Assembly (NCBI GenBank): GCA_033762715.1
Contig: JANRLL010000006.1
Location: 1-64,000, forward strand
From: JANRLL01 sp033762715
GTDB lineage: Bacteria > Pseudomonadota > Alphaproteobacteria > Rickettsiales > SXRF01
Length of the DNA stretch: 64,000 bases
Reading direction: 5' to 3'
Below are positions 17,109-27,109 of the stretch, piece after piece. The translations under genes and the position numbers were made by a program. Each line of letters opens with the position of its first letter. Position 1 is the stretch's first letter. The notes beneath the pieces are model-generated. The model had not been told where the DNA came from, did no database searches, and saw only the letters and a program-made list of their open reading frames with translations.

Positions 17109-18835
17109 TGATGCAAAGGGCCGCCGCCAGTCCTAACCGCAGCGCCTATATAGGGCTTGCTGCATTTAGCTGCTTTTGGATGGCGGCGCTCTCAGGCCGT
17201 TTTAATCTCTTTGTCGATATCTTTTACCATGCCCATTGGGCGAAAAGCTTTTCCGAGCAATTCTGGTCGGGTGAGTGGTATCCGCGCTGGCTTATGGCGC
17301 TGTATGATGGCATGGGCGATCCGGTCTTTTTTTATTACCCGCCGCTTGCCTATTGGTTCACCTCACTGTTTCACCCGCTGGTGGCACTCGACTCCACTTA
17401 TTTTCTAACACTCAATACCGCAGCGCTGGTTGCGTTTTTTCTCTCGGGTGTCAGCTGCTATCACTGGCTCTTGCGCCATGTGTCACTAAAATCCGCTTTC
17501 ATCGGCGCGTTGATGTATCTGTGGTTTCCGTCGCGCATCTGGTTTGAATATAATTTCATCTATCTCTATTCGCAGCATCTAAGCTACATCCTGCTACCGC
17601 TGATCATGATGGGTATAGAAGACCTGCTCGCCGGCCGCAAAGGCGGCATCCTGCGCTATGGCATCTGCCAGGGTTTACTGATCATGACCAACGTGCCGAT
17701 CACCATCGTATTTTCCGGCATTCCGCTGCTTTATGCAGCGCTTTCTACACCCTGGCGGCGCTATCCTAAACTGATACTGCCGATTGCAACCGCATTGCTG
17801 ATTGCATTGGGACTATCGGCCATGTTCTGGCTGCCGCAGCAAGCTTACCTATCGTATATCAATAGCAGTGACATCTGGAACAACCCCGAGCAATACCCGG
17901 TGCATTATGCTTATAGCTTTATTAGCACCGGTCCCTATGAAGCCTCGCAAGGCATCCTGCCTAAATACAGCCTAGCGGCCTTTGCTATTTTATTTACCAT
18001 CTATCTGATTTTCACCGCGCTGCTATGGAAAAAACGCACGCCGTTTATACGCTGCTGGTGGTGGGTAGGGCTTGCTTGTTTTCTGATGATGCTGCCCCTC
18101 AGCAAACCCATCTGGGATCACGTAAGCGTCTTGCAAGTGGCGCAGCGCCCATGGCGGTTTTTTGTGCCGGTATGCTTGTGTTTAAGCCTGCTTATTGCGC
18201 TGTGGATGGAGAAAAAAACACCGCAGAGCAAAAGCCTGCTCGCCGTCATCGGACATGCGCTCGGCAAACGCGTGAGCCTGTGTTTTGCCGTAGCGCTTAC
18301 GGCTTTCATCTATACCCAAGCGGCCCATCCGTTCTTCAATACGCGCGACGCTGAGTTGGTGCTGTATTTCGACACACGCACCCCGCCATCTCCGCAATAT
18401 ATGGCCAAAACCATTCCCTATACTGAGCTCTATGCCGGCTATTATGAGCTCGACAATAAACGCCTGGCGCGTTTCTATCGCTCCACCCCAGCGGTCATCG
18501 CCAAAGGCTGCGCGCTTTCCCCCAACACCCTCTCGCAACCGCAATCCCGCCTAATCACATTCGAGGTTCAGCCGCATGCAAAAAGCTGCTCTCTGGAGCT
18601 GCGCCAATTTTATTTCCCCGGCTGGCAAGCATACGCACCAAAAGGAGCGCTTGAAACCAAAGCCAACAGCAAAGGGCTAATTAGCATCAGCATACCCGCA
18701 TCTAAAACCCCAACACCCGTACGCCTGCTGCTGCAAGCGCAACCAGCCGAGCGTTATGGCGCCATGCTCTCGCTTACCACCATAGCACTACTGGTGCTGT
18801 GTTACCTCTACGCACGGCGCAAGGCTGCTGTATGA
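17108..18835 (+). CDS. Multi-spanning membrane protein, PTPS-related/GT-C-like (copy 1)
   Basis: 575 aa, roughly twelve membrane segments and a soluble C-terminal region (from ~420) with a FYFPGWQAY motif. The first periplasmic loop contains GEWYPRW...YDGMGDPVFFYYPPLAYW, the pattern of the membrane domain annotated as 6-pyruvoyl-tetrahydropterin-synthase-related, which belongs with large GT-C-like enzymes. It probably transfers sugars or remodels a lipid-linked glycan in the periplasm; substrate unknown. It is 4-nt overlapped with a clear paralogue downstream and starts on the last base of the purH stop. Confidence 0.65.
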   Translation: MMQRAAASPNRSAYIGLAAFSCFWMAALSGRFNLFVDIFYHAHWAKSFSEQFWSGEWYPRWLMALYDGMGDPVFFYYPPLAYWFTSLFHPLVALDSTYFLTLNTAALVAFFLSGVSCYHWLLRHVSLKSAFIGALMYLWFPSRIWFEYNFIYLYSQHLSYILLPLIMMGIEDLLAGRKGGILRYGICQGLLIMTNVPITIVFSGIPLLYAALSTPWRRYPKLILPIATALLIALGLSAMFWLPQQAYLSYINSSDIWNNPEQYPVHYAYSFISTGPYEASQGILPKYSLAAFAILFTIYLIFTALLWKKRTPFIRCWWWVGLACFLMMLPLSKPIWDHVSVLQVAQRPWRFFVPVCLCLSLLIALWMEKKTPQSKSLLAVIGHALGKRVSLCFAVALTAFIYTQAAHPFFNTRDAELVLYFDTRTPPSPQYMAKTIPYTELYAGYYELDNKRLARFYRSTPAVIAKGCALSPNTLSQPQSRLITFEVQPHAKSCSLELRQFYFPGWQAYAPKGALETKANSKGLISISIPASKTPTPVRLLLQAQPAERYGAMLSLTTIALLVLCYLYARRKAAV

Positions 18836-20580
18836 GCCTCTTTGGTAGCAACTACAAAGCCTACATTAATTTGGCGATCTTCAGCTGCCTGTGGATGACC
18901 TTTGTACTGCTTGCACCCGAGCGCCATTATTACGATTTTCTCTATCACTATTCCTGGTCTTCGAGTTTTTCGGCACAATTCTGGTCGGGTGAATTCTATC
19001 CGCGATGGCTGCAGGGGCTCTATGATGGCATGGGCGATCCGGTCTTTTTTTATTACCCGCCGATCGCCTATTGGTTCACCGCACTGTTTTACCCGCTCGC
19101 TCAGCTGGATCCCACCGATTTTCTGCTGCTAAACACGGCCGGTCTGGTGGCGCTCTTTCTCTCAGGTGTCAGCTGCTATCACTGGCTCATCCGCCACACC
19201 ACACCCAAAGCCGCCTTAATTGGCGCGCTGATTTATATCTGGTTTCCCTCGCGCATGTGGTTCGAATATAGCTTCGTGTTTCTGTACTCGCAGCATCTAA
19301 GCTATATCCTGCTGCCGCTGATCATGATGTGTATGGAAGATTTGCTCGCCGGCCGCAAAGGCGGCATCATGCGCTACGGTTTTTTCCAAGGGCTTCTAAT
19401 CTTAACCAGCGTACCCATCACCATTATTTTTTCTGGCTTGCCGCTGCTATACGCTGCGCTGATCACGCCGTGGCAGCGCTATGCTAAACTGGTACGGCCG
19501 ATTGTAACTGCCTTGCTGATTGCGCTGGGCTTGTCTGCTATTTTTTGGCTGCCGCAACAAGCCTACCTGCCTTATATCAGCAGCACCGATATCTGGAAAA
19601 ACCCAGCCTATCCATTTCACTACAGCCACAGCTTTATCGGTATGAATATAAATCGCACCGATATGGATCTCACTCCTGAATATGTAATTATTTCCTTCTT
19701 CACGATTCTGTTTATCATCGCGCTGGCCGGGCTTCGCCTACGCCGGAATACGTCACCTATTGTCAAGCGCTGGCTGGGGCTATGTGGTGTGTGCATAATC
19801 ATGATGCTGCCCATCAGTCAGCCGCTATGGGACACGCTTCCGCTGCTGCAAACGACCCAGCGTCCCTGGCGATTCTTTGTGCCGCTATGCCTGTTTTCCG
19901 CCTCCTTATTTGCCACGAGCTGGGGCCAACAGCCCGCCAGCGCTGCTAAGAAATGGGAGATGGCTTTCCACCGAATTTGGACACGGCTATTGCCACTTAC
20001 ATTGGTAATCAGTGCCACTATCTTTTTTCATTTCCACACCACGGTTCAGCTCATTCGCCCGGCTGATATGCCCTATATTTTCGATACCAAAACACAGCTG
20101 GCGCCGGCCTTCATGCCCAAGACCGTACCGCATGAAAAGCTCTATGATAATTTCACCACCTTCAACAGTCAGAAGCTCCGCCGCTTTTATGAAGCGCACG
20201 AGCAGGTGCTGCCGATTAACTGCGCCTATTCTGATCCGGCCACCATCAAAATCCTCCAATGGGATGCAAGAGAGATCAAGCTTAGCGTGCCGCGGGCGAT
20301 GCAAAGCTGCGTGATTGAGATACGGCAATTTTATTTCCCAGGCTGGCAAGCTGCCTTAGACGGCGAGTTGCTAGTTACCGAACCCAGCATGGCACGCGGC
20401 AAAATCCGCATCGCGCTGCCAGAACGCCTGCCTAGCGATATGAATGTGATTACCCTACGCTTACAGGCCCTATGGCCAGAGCAAGTGGGTGCAGGCCTGT
20501 CGCTACTGACGTCGCTTGGATTGCTGCTTTACGCAGGTATTAAATCGCGCGGGCGTGTTTCAAAACCAACATCAACTTAG
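18832..20580 (+). CDS. Multi-spanning membrane protein, PTPS-related/GT-C-like (copy 2)
   Basis: 582 aa from the ATG that overlaps the upstream stop (ATGA); an in-frame ATG 11 codons earlier is less likely. It is a paralogue of copy 1: near-identical stretches in the first loop (FWSGEFYPRW, YDGMGDPVFFYYPP) and membrane core, and the same FYFPGWQA near the C terminus, while the central loops and tail diverge. The pair probably arose by tandem duplication. The last 41 bp overlap the 3' end of the convergent glutamate dehydrogenase gene. Confidence 0.65.
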   Translation: MSLFGSNYKAYINLAIFSCLWMTFVLLAPERHYYDFLYHYSWSSSFSAQFWSGEFYPRWLQGLYDGMGDPVFFYYPPIAYWFTALFYPLAQLDPTDFLLLNTAGLVALFLSGVSCYHWLIRHTTPKAALIGALIYIWFPSRMWFEYSFVFLYSQHLSYILLPLIMMCMEDLLAGRKGGIMRYGFFQGLLILTSVPITIIFSGLPLLYAALITPWQRYAKLVRPIVTALLIALGLSAIFWLPQQAYLPYISSTDIWKNPAYPFHYSHSFIGMNINRTDMDLTPEYVIISFFTILFIIALAGLRLRRNTSPIVKRWLGLCGVCIIMMLPISQPLWDTLPLLQTTQRPWRFFVPLCLFSASLFATSWGQQPASAAKKWEMAFHRIWTRLLPLTLVISATIFFHFHTTVQLIRPADMPYIFDTKTQLAPAFMPKTVPHEKLYDNFTTFNSQKLRRFYEAHEQVLPINCAYSDPATIKILQWDAREIKLSVPRAMQSCVIEIRQFYFPGWQAALDGELLVTEPSMARGKIRIALPERLPSDMNVITLRLQALWPEQVGAGLSLLTSLGLLLYAGIKSRGRVSKPTST

Positions 20581-23500
20581 CTAAATCCGTATTGCCGGCG
20601 CTTTTAATCTCGGTGATAAACGACACCAGCTTATCAACCGATGCAGCATGCTGGACAAGCCAGGCATCAAACCCGCCTTTATGGGTCACAGCATCATCGA
20701 GTAGGCGGCGCTGTTCATCATAACATTCGGCAGACAAGGCCTGCAGCGCCAAGCGATCCCAAGAGGATTGACGACCCACGCTTACAATCGCCTGATGCAG
20801 CCAGTTCAGCTCCAGCCGTTCGCCCAGCACGAAATAGGTGCGGCCTACGTCTACAATCGGCAGCGCATTCTTTTTCGCCACCGCAATAATATCCAAAGCC
20901 GGTGCTAAAAGCGGCAAGGCGCTCACGCGTTGCGCGAGTTCCTGGGGCACGTTTTGTGATACCCATTGTTGCGTTACCAGCGCCAGGCTCGTGCGGGTGG
21001 ATTCAGGCCACATGCGCGCGCTTTGCTTCTGATAATCCGCGGCCGCTGGCATTAATTCCTGCGCCACCGCATCAAGGTTAAAGGGCAGGGGCAAATGGCG
21101 TAGCAGCCAGCCGGTCATTTGCTCCAGGAAATTCGTCACCTGCGCATACATAGCCGCTTGCGCGGCGGCAGGAATGGTTGCTTGCGATTGTTCAATCGCT
21201 TTCCAAATATCGCGCAGGCCAAATGCATCGCGCACCACCGTATAGGCCCGGGCCACATCGCAGGCGAGCGCACCTAAATCCTGGCACAAATCGTTGCAGA
21301 AGGTGATACCGGCGCGGTTGACCATGCTATTGGTCACCACGGTTGCAATAATCTCGCGCTTGAGCGGATGGGCGGCAATGGCTTCGGGATAGTTCTTTGC
21401 CATAGCAGCGGGGAAATAGCGTTTCAAATCATCGCGAAAATAAGCTTCATCCGGCAGTTTCGAATCCAGCAATTCGCGGTACAGCGACATTTTACTATAA
21501 GCCAGCAACACTGCAATTTCAGGACGCGTTAGGCCCAGCTGCCCTGATTTCAAATCTGCGATTTGGCGGTCGCTGGGCAAAAACTCAATAGCGCGATCGA
21601 GCAAACCTTCGCGCTCAAGCTTATGAATTAAGCGCTTTTGCGCATCGAGCTGTGCCACCCCTTGTTGCTGCGTAATCGAGATGGCCTGTGTCTGCAATAT
21701 ATTATCCTTAAGCACCAGGCGTGCTACCTCATCGGTCATCGACTCGAGGAAACTATTACGCTTGGCAAGCGACAAATTACCGCGACTTACTTCACGGCTC
21801 AGCGCGATCTTGATATTCACCTCATGATCCGAGCAATCCACACCGGCCGAATTATCAATCGCATCCGTATTGATACGTCCGCCACTGCGCGCATATTCGA
21901 TGCGGCCTTTTTGGCTAAAGCCCAGATTGCCGCCTTCGCCCACAATCTTACAACGCAACTCTTTGCCGTTCACACGTACAGCATTATTGGTGCGATCGCC
22001 AACTTGCTCATGGGTTTCTTCTTCGGCTTTCACATAGGTGCCGATGCCGCCATTCCACAGCAGATCCACCGGCGCCAGTAAAAGCGCCTGAATCAGCTCA
22101 TCGGGGGTGAAGGTGGTTTTAGCAAGACCCAATGCGGCTTGCGCTTCTTTGCTCACGGTGATGCTTTTGGCGCTGCGCTCATAAATGGCGCCGCCTTTGG
22201 AAATCAATTTTGCATCATAGTCTTTCCAACTGGAGCGTGGCAGATGAAACAAGCGTTTGCGTTCGGCAAAGCTTTTCTTCGCATCCGGTGCTGGATCGAT
22301 AAAGATATGCATATGGTTGAAGGCCGCCAGCAAGCGAATATGATCCGACAGCAACATGCCATTGCCAAACACGTCGCCCGACATATCGCCAATACCCACC
22401 ACGCTAAAATCCTGCTCAGCGATATTGATGCCCATTTCTTGGAAATGACGGGTCACCGATACCCAGCCGCCACGCGCGGTAATAGCCATTTCCTTATGGT
22501 CATAACCGGCCGAGCCACCGGAGGCGAACGCATCGCCCAGCCAGAAGCCATAATCCAGCGACACACTATTGGCGATATCAGAGAAACTCGCCGTGCCTTT
22601 ATCGGCCGCAACCACCAGATACGGGTCATCCACGTCATGGCGTACCAGCTGCAAAGGAGGCGTTACTTTCCCATTGATAATATTATCGGTAATGTCAAGC
22701 AGGCCCGAGAGATAGAGTTTATAGCAGGCAATGCCTTCTTGTTGAAGCGCCTCGCGGCTGGCAGCCATTGGCGGTTTTTTCACTACGAATCCACCTTTGG
22801 AACCAACCGGCACGATCACCGAATTTTTTACCATCTGCGCTTTCATCAGCCCTAAAATTTCGGTGCGGAAATCCTCATGGCGGTCCGACCAGCGCAGTCC
22901 GCCGCGAGCCACCTTACCGCCGCGCAAATGAATGCCTTCGACGCGAATGCTATAAACAAAAATCTCAGCAAACGGGTGCGGCTTTGGCAATTCCGGCACC
23001 TGGGTGGAGCGGAATTTAAATGACAGGACAGGTTTGTTATCTTGGAAATAATTGGTGCGAAGGGTTGCTTCCATCAGCTCCAGATAGCGGCTTAGAATCC
23101 GGTCATCGGCGGCACTGCTGACGGCCGATAGCGCATCTTTGATCTGTGCTTTAAGCACCGCCTGTAAAGCATCACGGGTTTTTGCCTTCGGATCGAAGCG
23201 CGCAAGGAAAAATTGCGCCAGCAACTGAGTAATATGCGGATAGTGAGTAAGCACCTGCTCAATCACCGCCTGGCTATACGGGAAGGCGATTTGTTTCAAA
23301 TATTTCGCGTAGGCGCGCAGCATCACCACCTGTTTGGGCGCAATGCCAGCACGCAAGGTAAGCGCATTGAAACGGTCACTTTCCATGGTGCCTTGCCACA
23401 CAGAAAGCATGACTGCCTCGACCTGTGTTTTTACCTCGGTAAAGTTGGCAGCAATCGGGCCTGGCATTTGCAGTTTGAAATCACGAATCCACACTTCGCT

Positions 23501-25294
23501 CGGGCAATCTTTAGGCTTGATGGCAAAGGGATGTTCTTCGATTACGCGGAAACCGGCATTCTCCAAAATCGGCAACATGTCGGACAATGCAATCTGTTCG
23601 TTCGGGTTATAGATTTTCAGATGCACGAAATGCTCCGGCTGGAATCGGTCATGGAATAAATCCAGCACCAGGCTTTGCGAAGCAAGCGCTTCTTCGATTT
23701 TGCGAATGTCATACGCTGCGCCGGTGGCATCATTCACATTAATATAATCTTGCGGGAAGGCGCGCTCATACACACGGTGCAGGCGCTCACCCTCAGCATC
23801 GCCATATTTGCCGGCAAGCGCTTCAAGCAGCTGATCACTCCATTGATAGGCACATTTAGCAATGTCATTTTGCAGCGCCGTTACATCCACCTGCGGGATA
23901 TCGCCTGGCTTGGTTTTAATCAGTAAATGCAGACGTGCCATGGCCGCTTCGGTGATTTGTGTCGAGAAGCTATTGACCTGTCCGTTGAAGGCTTGTTCCA
24001 CCATCACTTGGATCTGGCGGCGCAGATCGGTGGAGAATTGCTCTCTGGGCACGAAAATCATCAGGCTGACAAAACGCTCAAACGCATCGCGGCGCATGAA
24101 AACGCGCACGCTGCGTTTGGCTTCCAGCGCCAAAATACCCATGCCGATTTCAAACAGCTCATCAACCGTCATTTGGAAAATCTCATCGCGCGGCAAAAAT
24201 TCCAAAATGGTTTTCAGCGATTTGCCGTCATGGCTGGTCGAGCTCAAACCGGAGCGCTTTAATACTTCCGCCACCTTGGTTCGCAAGAAGGGAATAGCCT
24301 CGGTACTTTGGTAATACACGTTCGAGGTAAACAACCCCAAGATGCGCGCTTCACCCACCACATTGCCTTTGGCGTCGAAGCGTTTCAGGCCGATATAATC
24401 CATCAGCACCGGACGATGCACCAGCGACGGACGGTTGGATTTGGTGATTTCAATCAGTTGCGGCACCAGCAGGAAATGCCGCAATTCCGGCGGCAGAATT
24501 TCAAGCCCGCGCGGGCTTGACTCATCAGGCACACGCAGTACGCCCAACGCCGTTCCTGGCACAATCGACAAAGCTTCGCGGCCTTTTTTATCAAAGAAAT
24601 CATACTCGGCATAGCCCAAGAAAATGAAATTGCGATTCAGCAGCCATTTCAAAAAGTCAGCCACTTCGGCAATCGTTTGGCCGTCGAAATAAACGCGCGC
24701 TTTTTCCAGCTTGCTGACGCGTTCTTTGGTTTTAATTTCGATGGCGTGCCAATCTTCAACGCTGTAGCGAATATGGGTCAGCACCCAGTGCAAATCTTGA
24801 ATAATCTGCGCCTGGCTTTGCTTATCAATGGTACCCGATACTTCAAAATGAATCAGCGATTCGGGTGTGCCACTGCTGCCTACTTCTTGTAGCTTACCTT
24901 TTTTATCGCGCGTGACGGTTAGAATCGGGTGGATGGTTTCACGAATTTTAAGACCCTGGCGCGTGAGTTCGGCCGAGAGCGAATCGACCAGAAACGGCAT
25001 GTCATCATTTACAATTTCAACCACCGTATGCTTGCATTCATAGCCATCTTGTTTGTGGTTGGGGCTAAAAATACGTATTTTGGGAGCGCCCACATCGCGT
25101 GTTTGAATAAAATCGAAAGCCGAGCTTGCAAGCCCCACCGCATAACGCTTGTCCCAGCTGGCCATATCATCGACCGGCACCTTGTCATAAAACTGCTGAA
25201 TAAAGCTTTTAAGATTGGCACTGGCATTCTTCGGCAATGCCGCCAGAATGTTTTTTATTTGCGTCGCATGCGATTGCTGGTAACTGTGTTTCAT
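20540..25294 (-). CDS. Large NAD-specific glutamate dehydrogenase (180-kDa class)
   Basis: 1584 aa, the usual ~1600-aa length. Long N-terminal ACT-like regulatory regions lead to a catalytic core (about 700-1190) with GGLRWSDRHEDFRTE, KNSVIVPVGSKGGFV and GIGDMSGDVFGNG, and a C-terminal helical domain. It deaminates glutamate to 2-oxoglutarate with NAD, feeding the TCA cycle; the odh/suc/mdh genes are in the same window. The start has a weak ribosome site. Only 32 bp separate it from divergent cysQ. Confidence 0.96.
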   Translation of the reverse strand: MKHSYQQSHATQIKNILAALPKNASANLKSFIQQFYDKVPVDDMASWDKRYAVGLASSAFDFIQTRDVGAPKIRIFSPNHKQDGYECKHTVVEIVNDDMPFLVDSLSAELTRQGLKIRETIHPILTVTRDKKGKLQEVGSSGTPESLIHFEVSGTIDKQSQAQIIQDLHWVLTHIRYSVEDWHAIEIKTKERVSKLEKARVYFDGQTIAEVADFLKWLLNRNFIFLGYAEYDFFDKKGREALSIVPGTALGVLRVPDESSPRGLEILPPELRHFLLVPQLIEITKSNRPSLVHRPVLMDYIGLKRFDAKGNVVGEARILGLFTSNVYYQSTEAIPFLRTKVAEVLKRSGLSSTSHDGKSLKTILEFLPRDEIFQMTVDELFEIGMGILALEAKRSVRVFMRRDAFERFVSLMIFVPREQFSTDLRRQIQVMVEQAFNGQVNSFSTQITEAAMARLHLLIKTKPGDIPQVDVTALQNDIAKCAYQWSDQLLEALAGKYGDAEGERLHRVYERAFPQDYINVNDATGAAYDIRKIEEALASQSLVLDLFHDRFQPEHFVHLKIYNPNEQIALSDMLPILENAGFRVIEEHPFAIKPKDCPSEVWIRDFKLQMPGPIAANFTEVKTQVEAVMLSVWQGTMESDRFNALTLRAGIAPKQVVMLRAYAKYLKQIAFPYSQAVIEQVLTHYPHITQLLAQFFLARFDPKAKTRDALQAVLKAQIKDALSAVSSAADDRILSRYLELMEATLRTNYFQDNKPVLSFKFRSTQVPELPKPHPFAEIFVYSIRVEGIHLRGGKVARGGLRWSDRHEDFRTEILGLMKAQMVKNSVIVPVGSKGGFVVKKPPMAASREALQQEGIACYKLYLSGLLDITDNIINGKVTPPLQLVRHDVDDPYLVVAADKGTASFSDIANSVSLDYGFWLGDAFASGGSAGYDHKEMAITARGGWVSVTRHFQEMGINIAEQDFSVVGIGDMSGDVFGNGMLLSDHIRLLAAFNHMHIFIDPAPDAKKSFAERKRLFHLPRSSWKDYDAKLISKGGAIYERSAKSITVSKEAQAALGLAKTTFTPDELIQALLLAPVDLLWNGGIGTYVKAEEETHEQVGDRTNNAVRVNGKELRCKIVGEGGNLGFSQKGRIEYARSGGRINTDAIDNSAGVDCSDHEVNIKIALSREVSRGNLSLAKRNSFLESMTDEVARLVLKDNILQTQAISITQQQGVAQLDAQKRLIHKLEREGLLDRAIEFLPSDRQIADLKSGQLGLTRPEIAVLLAYSKMSLYRELLDSKLPDEAYFRDDLKRYFPAAMAKNYPEAIAAHPLKREIIATVVTNSMVNRAGITFCNDLCQDLGALACDVARAYTVVRDAFGLRDIWKAIEQSQATIPAAAQAAMYAQVTNFLEQMTGWLLRHLPLPFNLDAVAQELMPAAADYQKQSARMWPESTRTSLALVTQQWVSQNVPQELAQRVSALPLLAPALDIIAVAKKNALPIVDVGRTYFVLGERLELNWLHQAIVSVGRQSSWDRLALQALSAECYDEQRRLLDDAVTHKGGFDAWLVQHAASVDKLVSFITEIKSAGNTDLAKLMLVLKHARAI

Positions 25295-25326
25295 ACGCCC
25301 TGTAGTCAGTTATTTAAATTTTTCTT

Positions 25327-26088
25327 ATGATTAGCACTACTGCACACGAATATCTAGCCCCCTGCTGCCAGATTGCCGCCAAAGCCGGCGAAATTATCAT
25401 GGGCTATGTGGCGCAAGGATTCCATACTGAGCGCAAAAGCGACGCAAGCCCTGTGACAGACGCCGATGTCGCCGCCAACGACTATGTTTGCGCTGCGTTG
25501 CAGCAATTAACACCGTCCATTCCTATCGTCGCCGAAGAAAGTACCAATCAACCGGCAGGAGCGAGTGAATTATTCTGGCTGGTCGATCCGCTCGATGGCA
25601 CGCGCAGTTTTGTAAGTGGCGAAGCGGAATACACGGTCAATATCGGTTTGATTCGCGACAACGAACCTTGGCTGGGTATTATTTATGTGCCGCCCTTGCA
25701 GACACTCTATTTTGGCCAAATCGGTGTCGGGGCCTGGCGCCAGATTAAAGGCGGCGAGGCAAGCGCCATCCAGGTGCGAAAGCCTGCAACCGACGGATTA
25801 GTGGTCGTGCGCAGCAAATCGCACCCGTCACCTGCCACCCAATCCTATTTGGATTTACTGCCGATCAAATCTATCATCAGCGGTTCCAGCTCGATTAAAT
25901 TTTGTCAGATCGCAGAAGGCAGCGCCGATATTTATCCACGCTTTGGACGCACTATGGAATGGGACACGGCGGCTGGGCATGCGATTTTAGAAGCGGCCGG
26001 CGGACGCGTCGAAACCGCTCAAGGCAAACCACTGGTCTATGGCAAGGCTGGTTTTGAAAATCCGCATTTTATTGCTTTTGGTGGGTGA
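25327..26088 (+). CDS. cysQ: 3'(2'),5'-bisphosphate nucleotidase CysQ
   Basis: 253 aa of the inositol-monophosphatase fold. Metal ligands are in VAEES (about 74-78) and DPLDGTRSF (~92-100), with WDTAAGHAILEAAGG near the C terminus. The DPLDGT-R-SF...E-YTVNI pattern is that of CysQ, which hydrolyses PAP from sulfate assimilation or from 4'-phosphopantetheinyl transfer; a general inositol phosphatase is less likely. The gene starts with little or no ribosome site in an AT-rich gap. Confidence 0.88.
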   Translation: MISTTAHEYLAPCCQIAAKAGEIIMGYVAQGFHTERKSDASPVTDADVAANDYVCAALQQLTPSIPIVAEESTNQPAGASELFWLVDPLDGTRSFVSGEAEYTVNIGLIRDNEPWLGIIYVPPLQTLYFGQIGVGAWRQIKGGEASAIQVRKPATDGLVVVRSKSHPSPATQSYLDLLPIKSIISGSSSIKFCQIAEGSADIYPRFGRTMEWDTAAGHAILEAAGGRVETAQGKPLVYGKAGFENPHFIAFGG

Positions 26089-26113
26089 GGTCTTGCAATC
26101 TCGGAGGCAACTA

Positions 26114-27109
26114 TTATAGCCGCGCTTCTATTGCATCCCACACATCACGTTCTAGTGTAAGCCCTTCAAGCTTATTGATGGTGACCAGCGTAGTGGGTGA
26201 GGTGAGATTCACCTCGATCAGATAATCACCGATCATATCGATACCAGCAAGTATCAGCCCTTTTTCTTTGAGCGCCGGTCGCAGCGCTTCGCAAACTTCA
26301 CGCTGCTTTTTGGTGAGTTTGGCTTTGCGCGGGGTGCCACCGATGCGCAGATTGCTGCGAATCTCACCGGCTGGCGGAATGCGTCCGACGATACCGGCAA
26401 ACTCACCGTCGATTAAAATAATGCGGCGCTCGCCTTCGGCAACTTCCGGTAAAAACGGCTGCACCACCCAGGGTTCTTTATGAACGGAAAATACCATCTC
26501 CATCAGCGCACGAATATTTTGGTCGCCTTTTTTCAAGCGGAACACGGCATTGCCGCCATGCCCATATAGCGGCTTCATCACCACATCGCTATAATCGCGC
26601 CAGAAGGCTTCGATCTCGGTAGGGTCAGCCGTAATCAATGTCGGCGGCGCATAGTGTTTAAACAGGGTGGGAAATAATTTTTCCGGATGATGACGCACAA
26701 AGCCGGGATGATTAGCCACCAGCGTTTTTGGCATCAGCATTTCTAGCAAATAGGTGGTGCTGATATATTCCATGTTAAAGGGCGGATCTTGCCGCAGCAG
26801 CACCACTTGCATATCTGAAAGGGTAAGCGTTACATCGCCCTTGATGTCGTAATAATGCGCGGGATTAGCATGCAGCGTGACTTCATGCGCACGCGCGGTG
26901 ATGGCGCCTTCACGGTAGGTGAGCTTGTCGGGCGTATAGACAAAAAGCTGATAGCCACGGCGCTGAGCCTCTAAGCCAAGCAGCAAGGTCGAGTCGGTTT
27001 TAGGATTGAGCGAATCCAGCGGATCCATCTGAATGGCAACCGCTTTTTTTCGGCGTGAAGACGCGCTGGATTTTTTACTCCCGACGCGGGTCATCTTTGA
27101 ACCGAACAT
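26114..27109 (-). CDS. gshB: Glutathione synthetase
   Basis: 331 aa. The domain starts at about residue 22 (VAIQMDPLDSLNPKTDST), then an ATP-grasp fold with PLYGHGGNAVFRL and the GERRIILIDGEFAG and LIEVNLTSPTT blocks that bind ATP, Mg and product. It joins gamma-glutamylcysteine and glycine. Relative to E. coli GshB there is a basic Ser/Lys-rich N-terminal extension of ~20 residues; the ATG at 27094 is an alternative but has a poorer ribosome site. It overlaps the upstream BON lipoprotein gene by 35 bp. Confidence 0.94.
   Translation of the reverse strand: MFGSKMTRVGSKKSSASSRRKKAVAIQMDPLDSLNPKTDSTLLLGLEAQRRGYQLFVYTPDKLTYREGAITARAHEVTLHANPAHYYDIKGDVTLTLSDMQVVLLRQDPPFNMEYISTTYLLEMLMPKTLVANHPGFVRHHPEKLFPTLFKHYAPPTLITADPTEIEAFWRDYSDVVMKPLYGHGGNAVFRLKKGDQNIRALMEMVFSVHKEPWVVQPFLPEVAEGERRIILIDGEFAGIVGRIPPAGEIRSNLRIGGTPRKAKLTKKQREVCEALRPALKEKGLILAGIDMIGDYLIEVNLTSPTTLVTINKLEGLTLERDVWDAIEARL

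Noticed and set aside
22139..22855. 238-codon open frame antisense to the glutamate dehydrogenase gene
   Set aside because: It mirrors highly conserved catalytic codons of the dehydrogenase; its translation is His/Arg/Ile-rich without any motif, signal or ribosome site.
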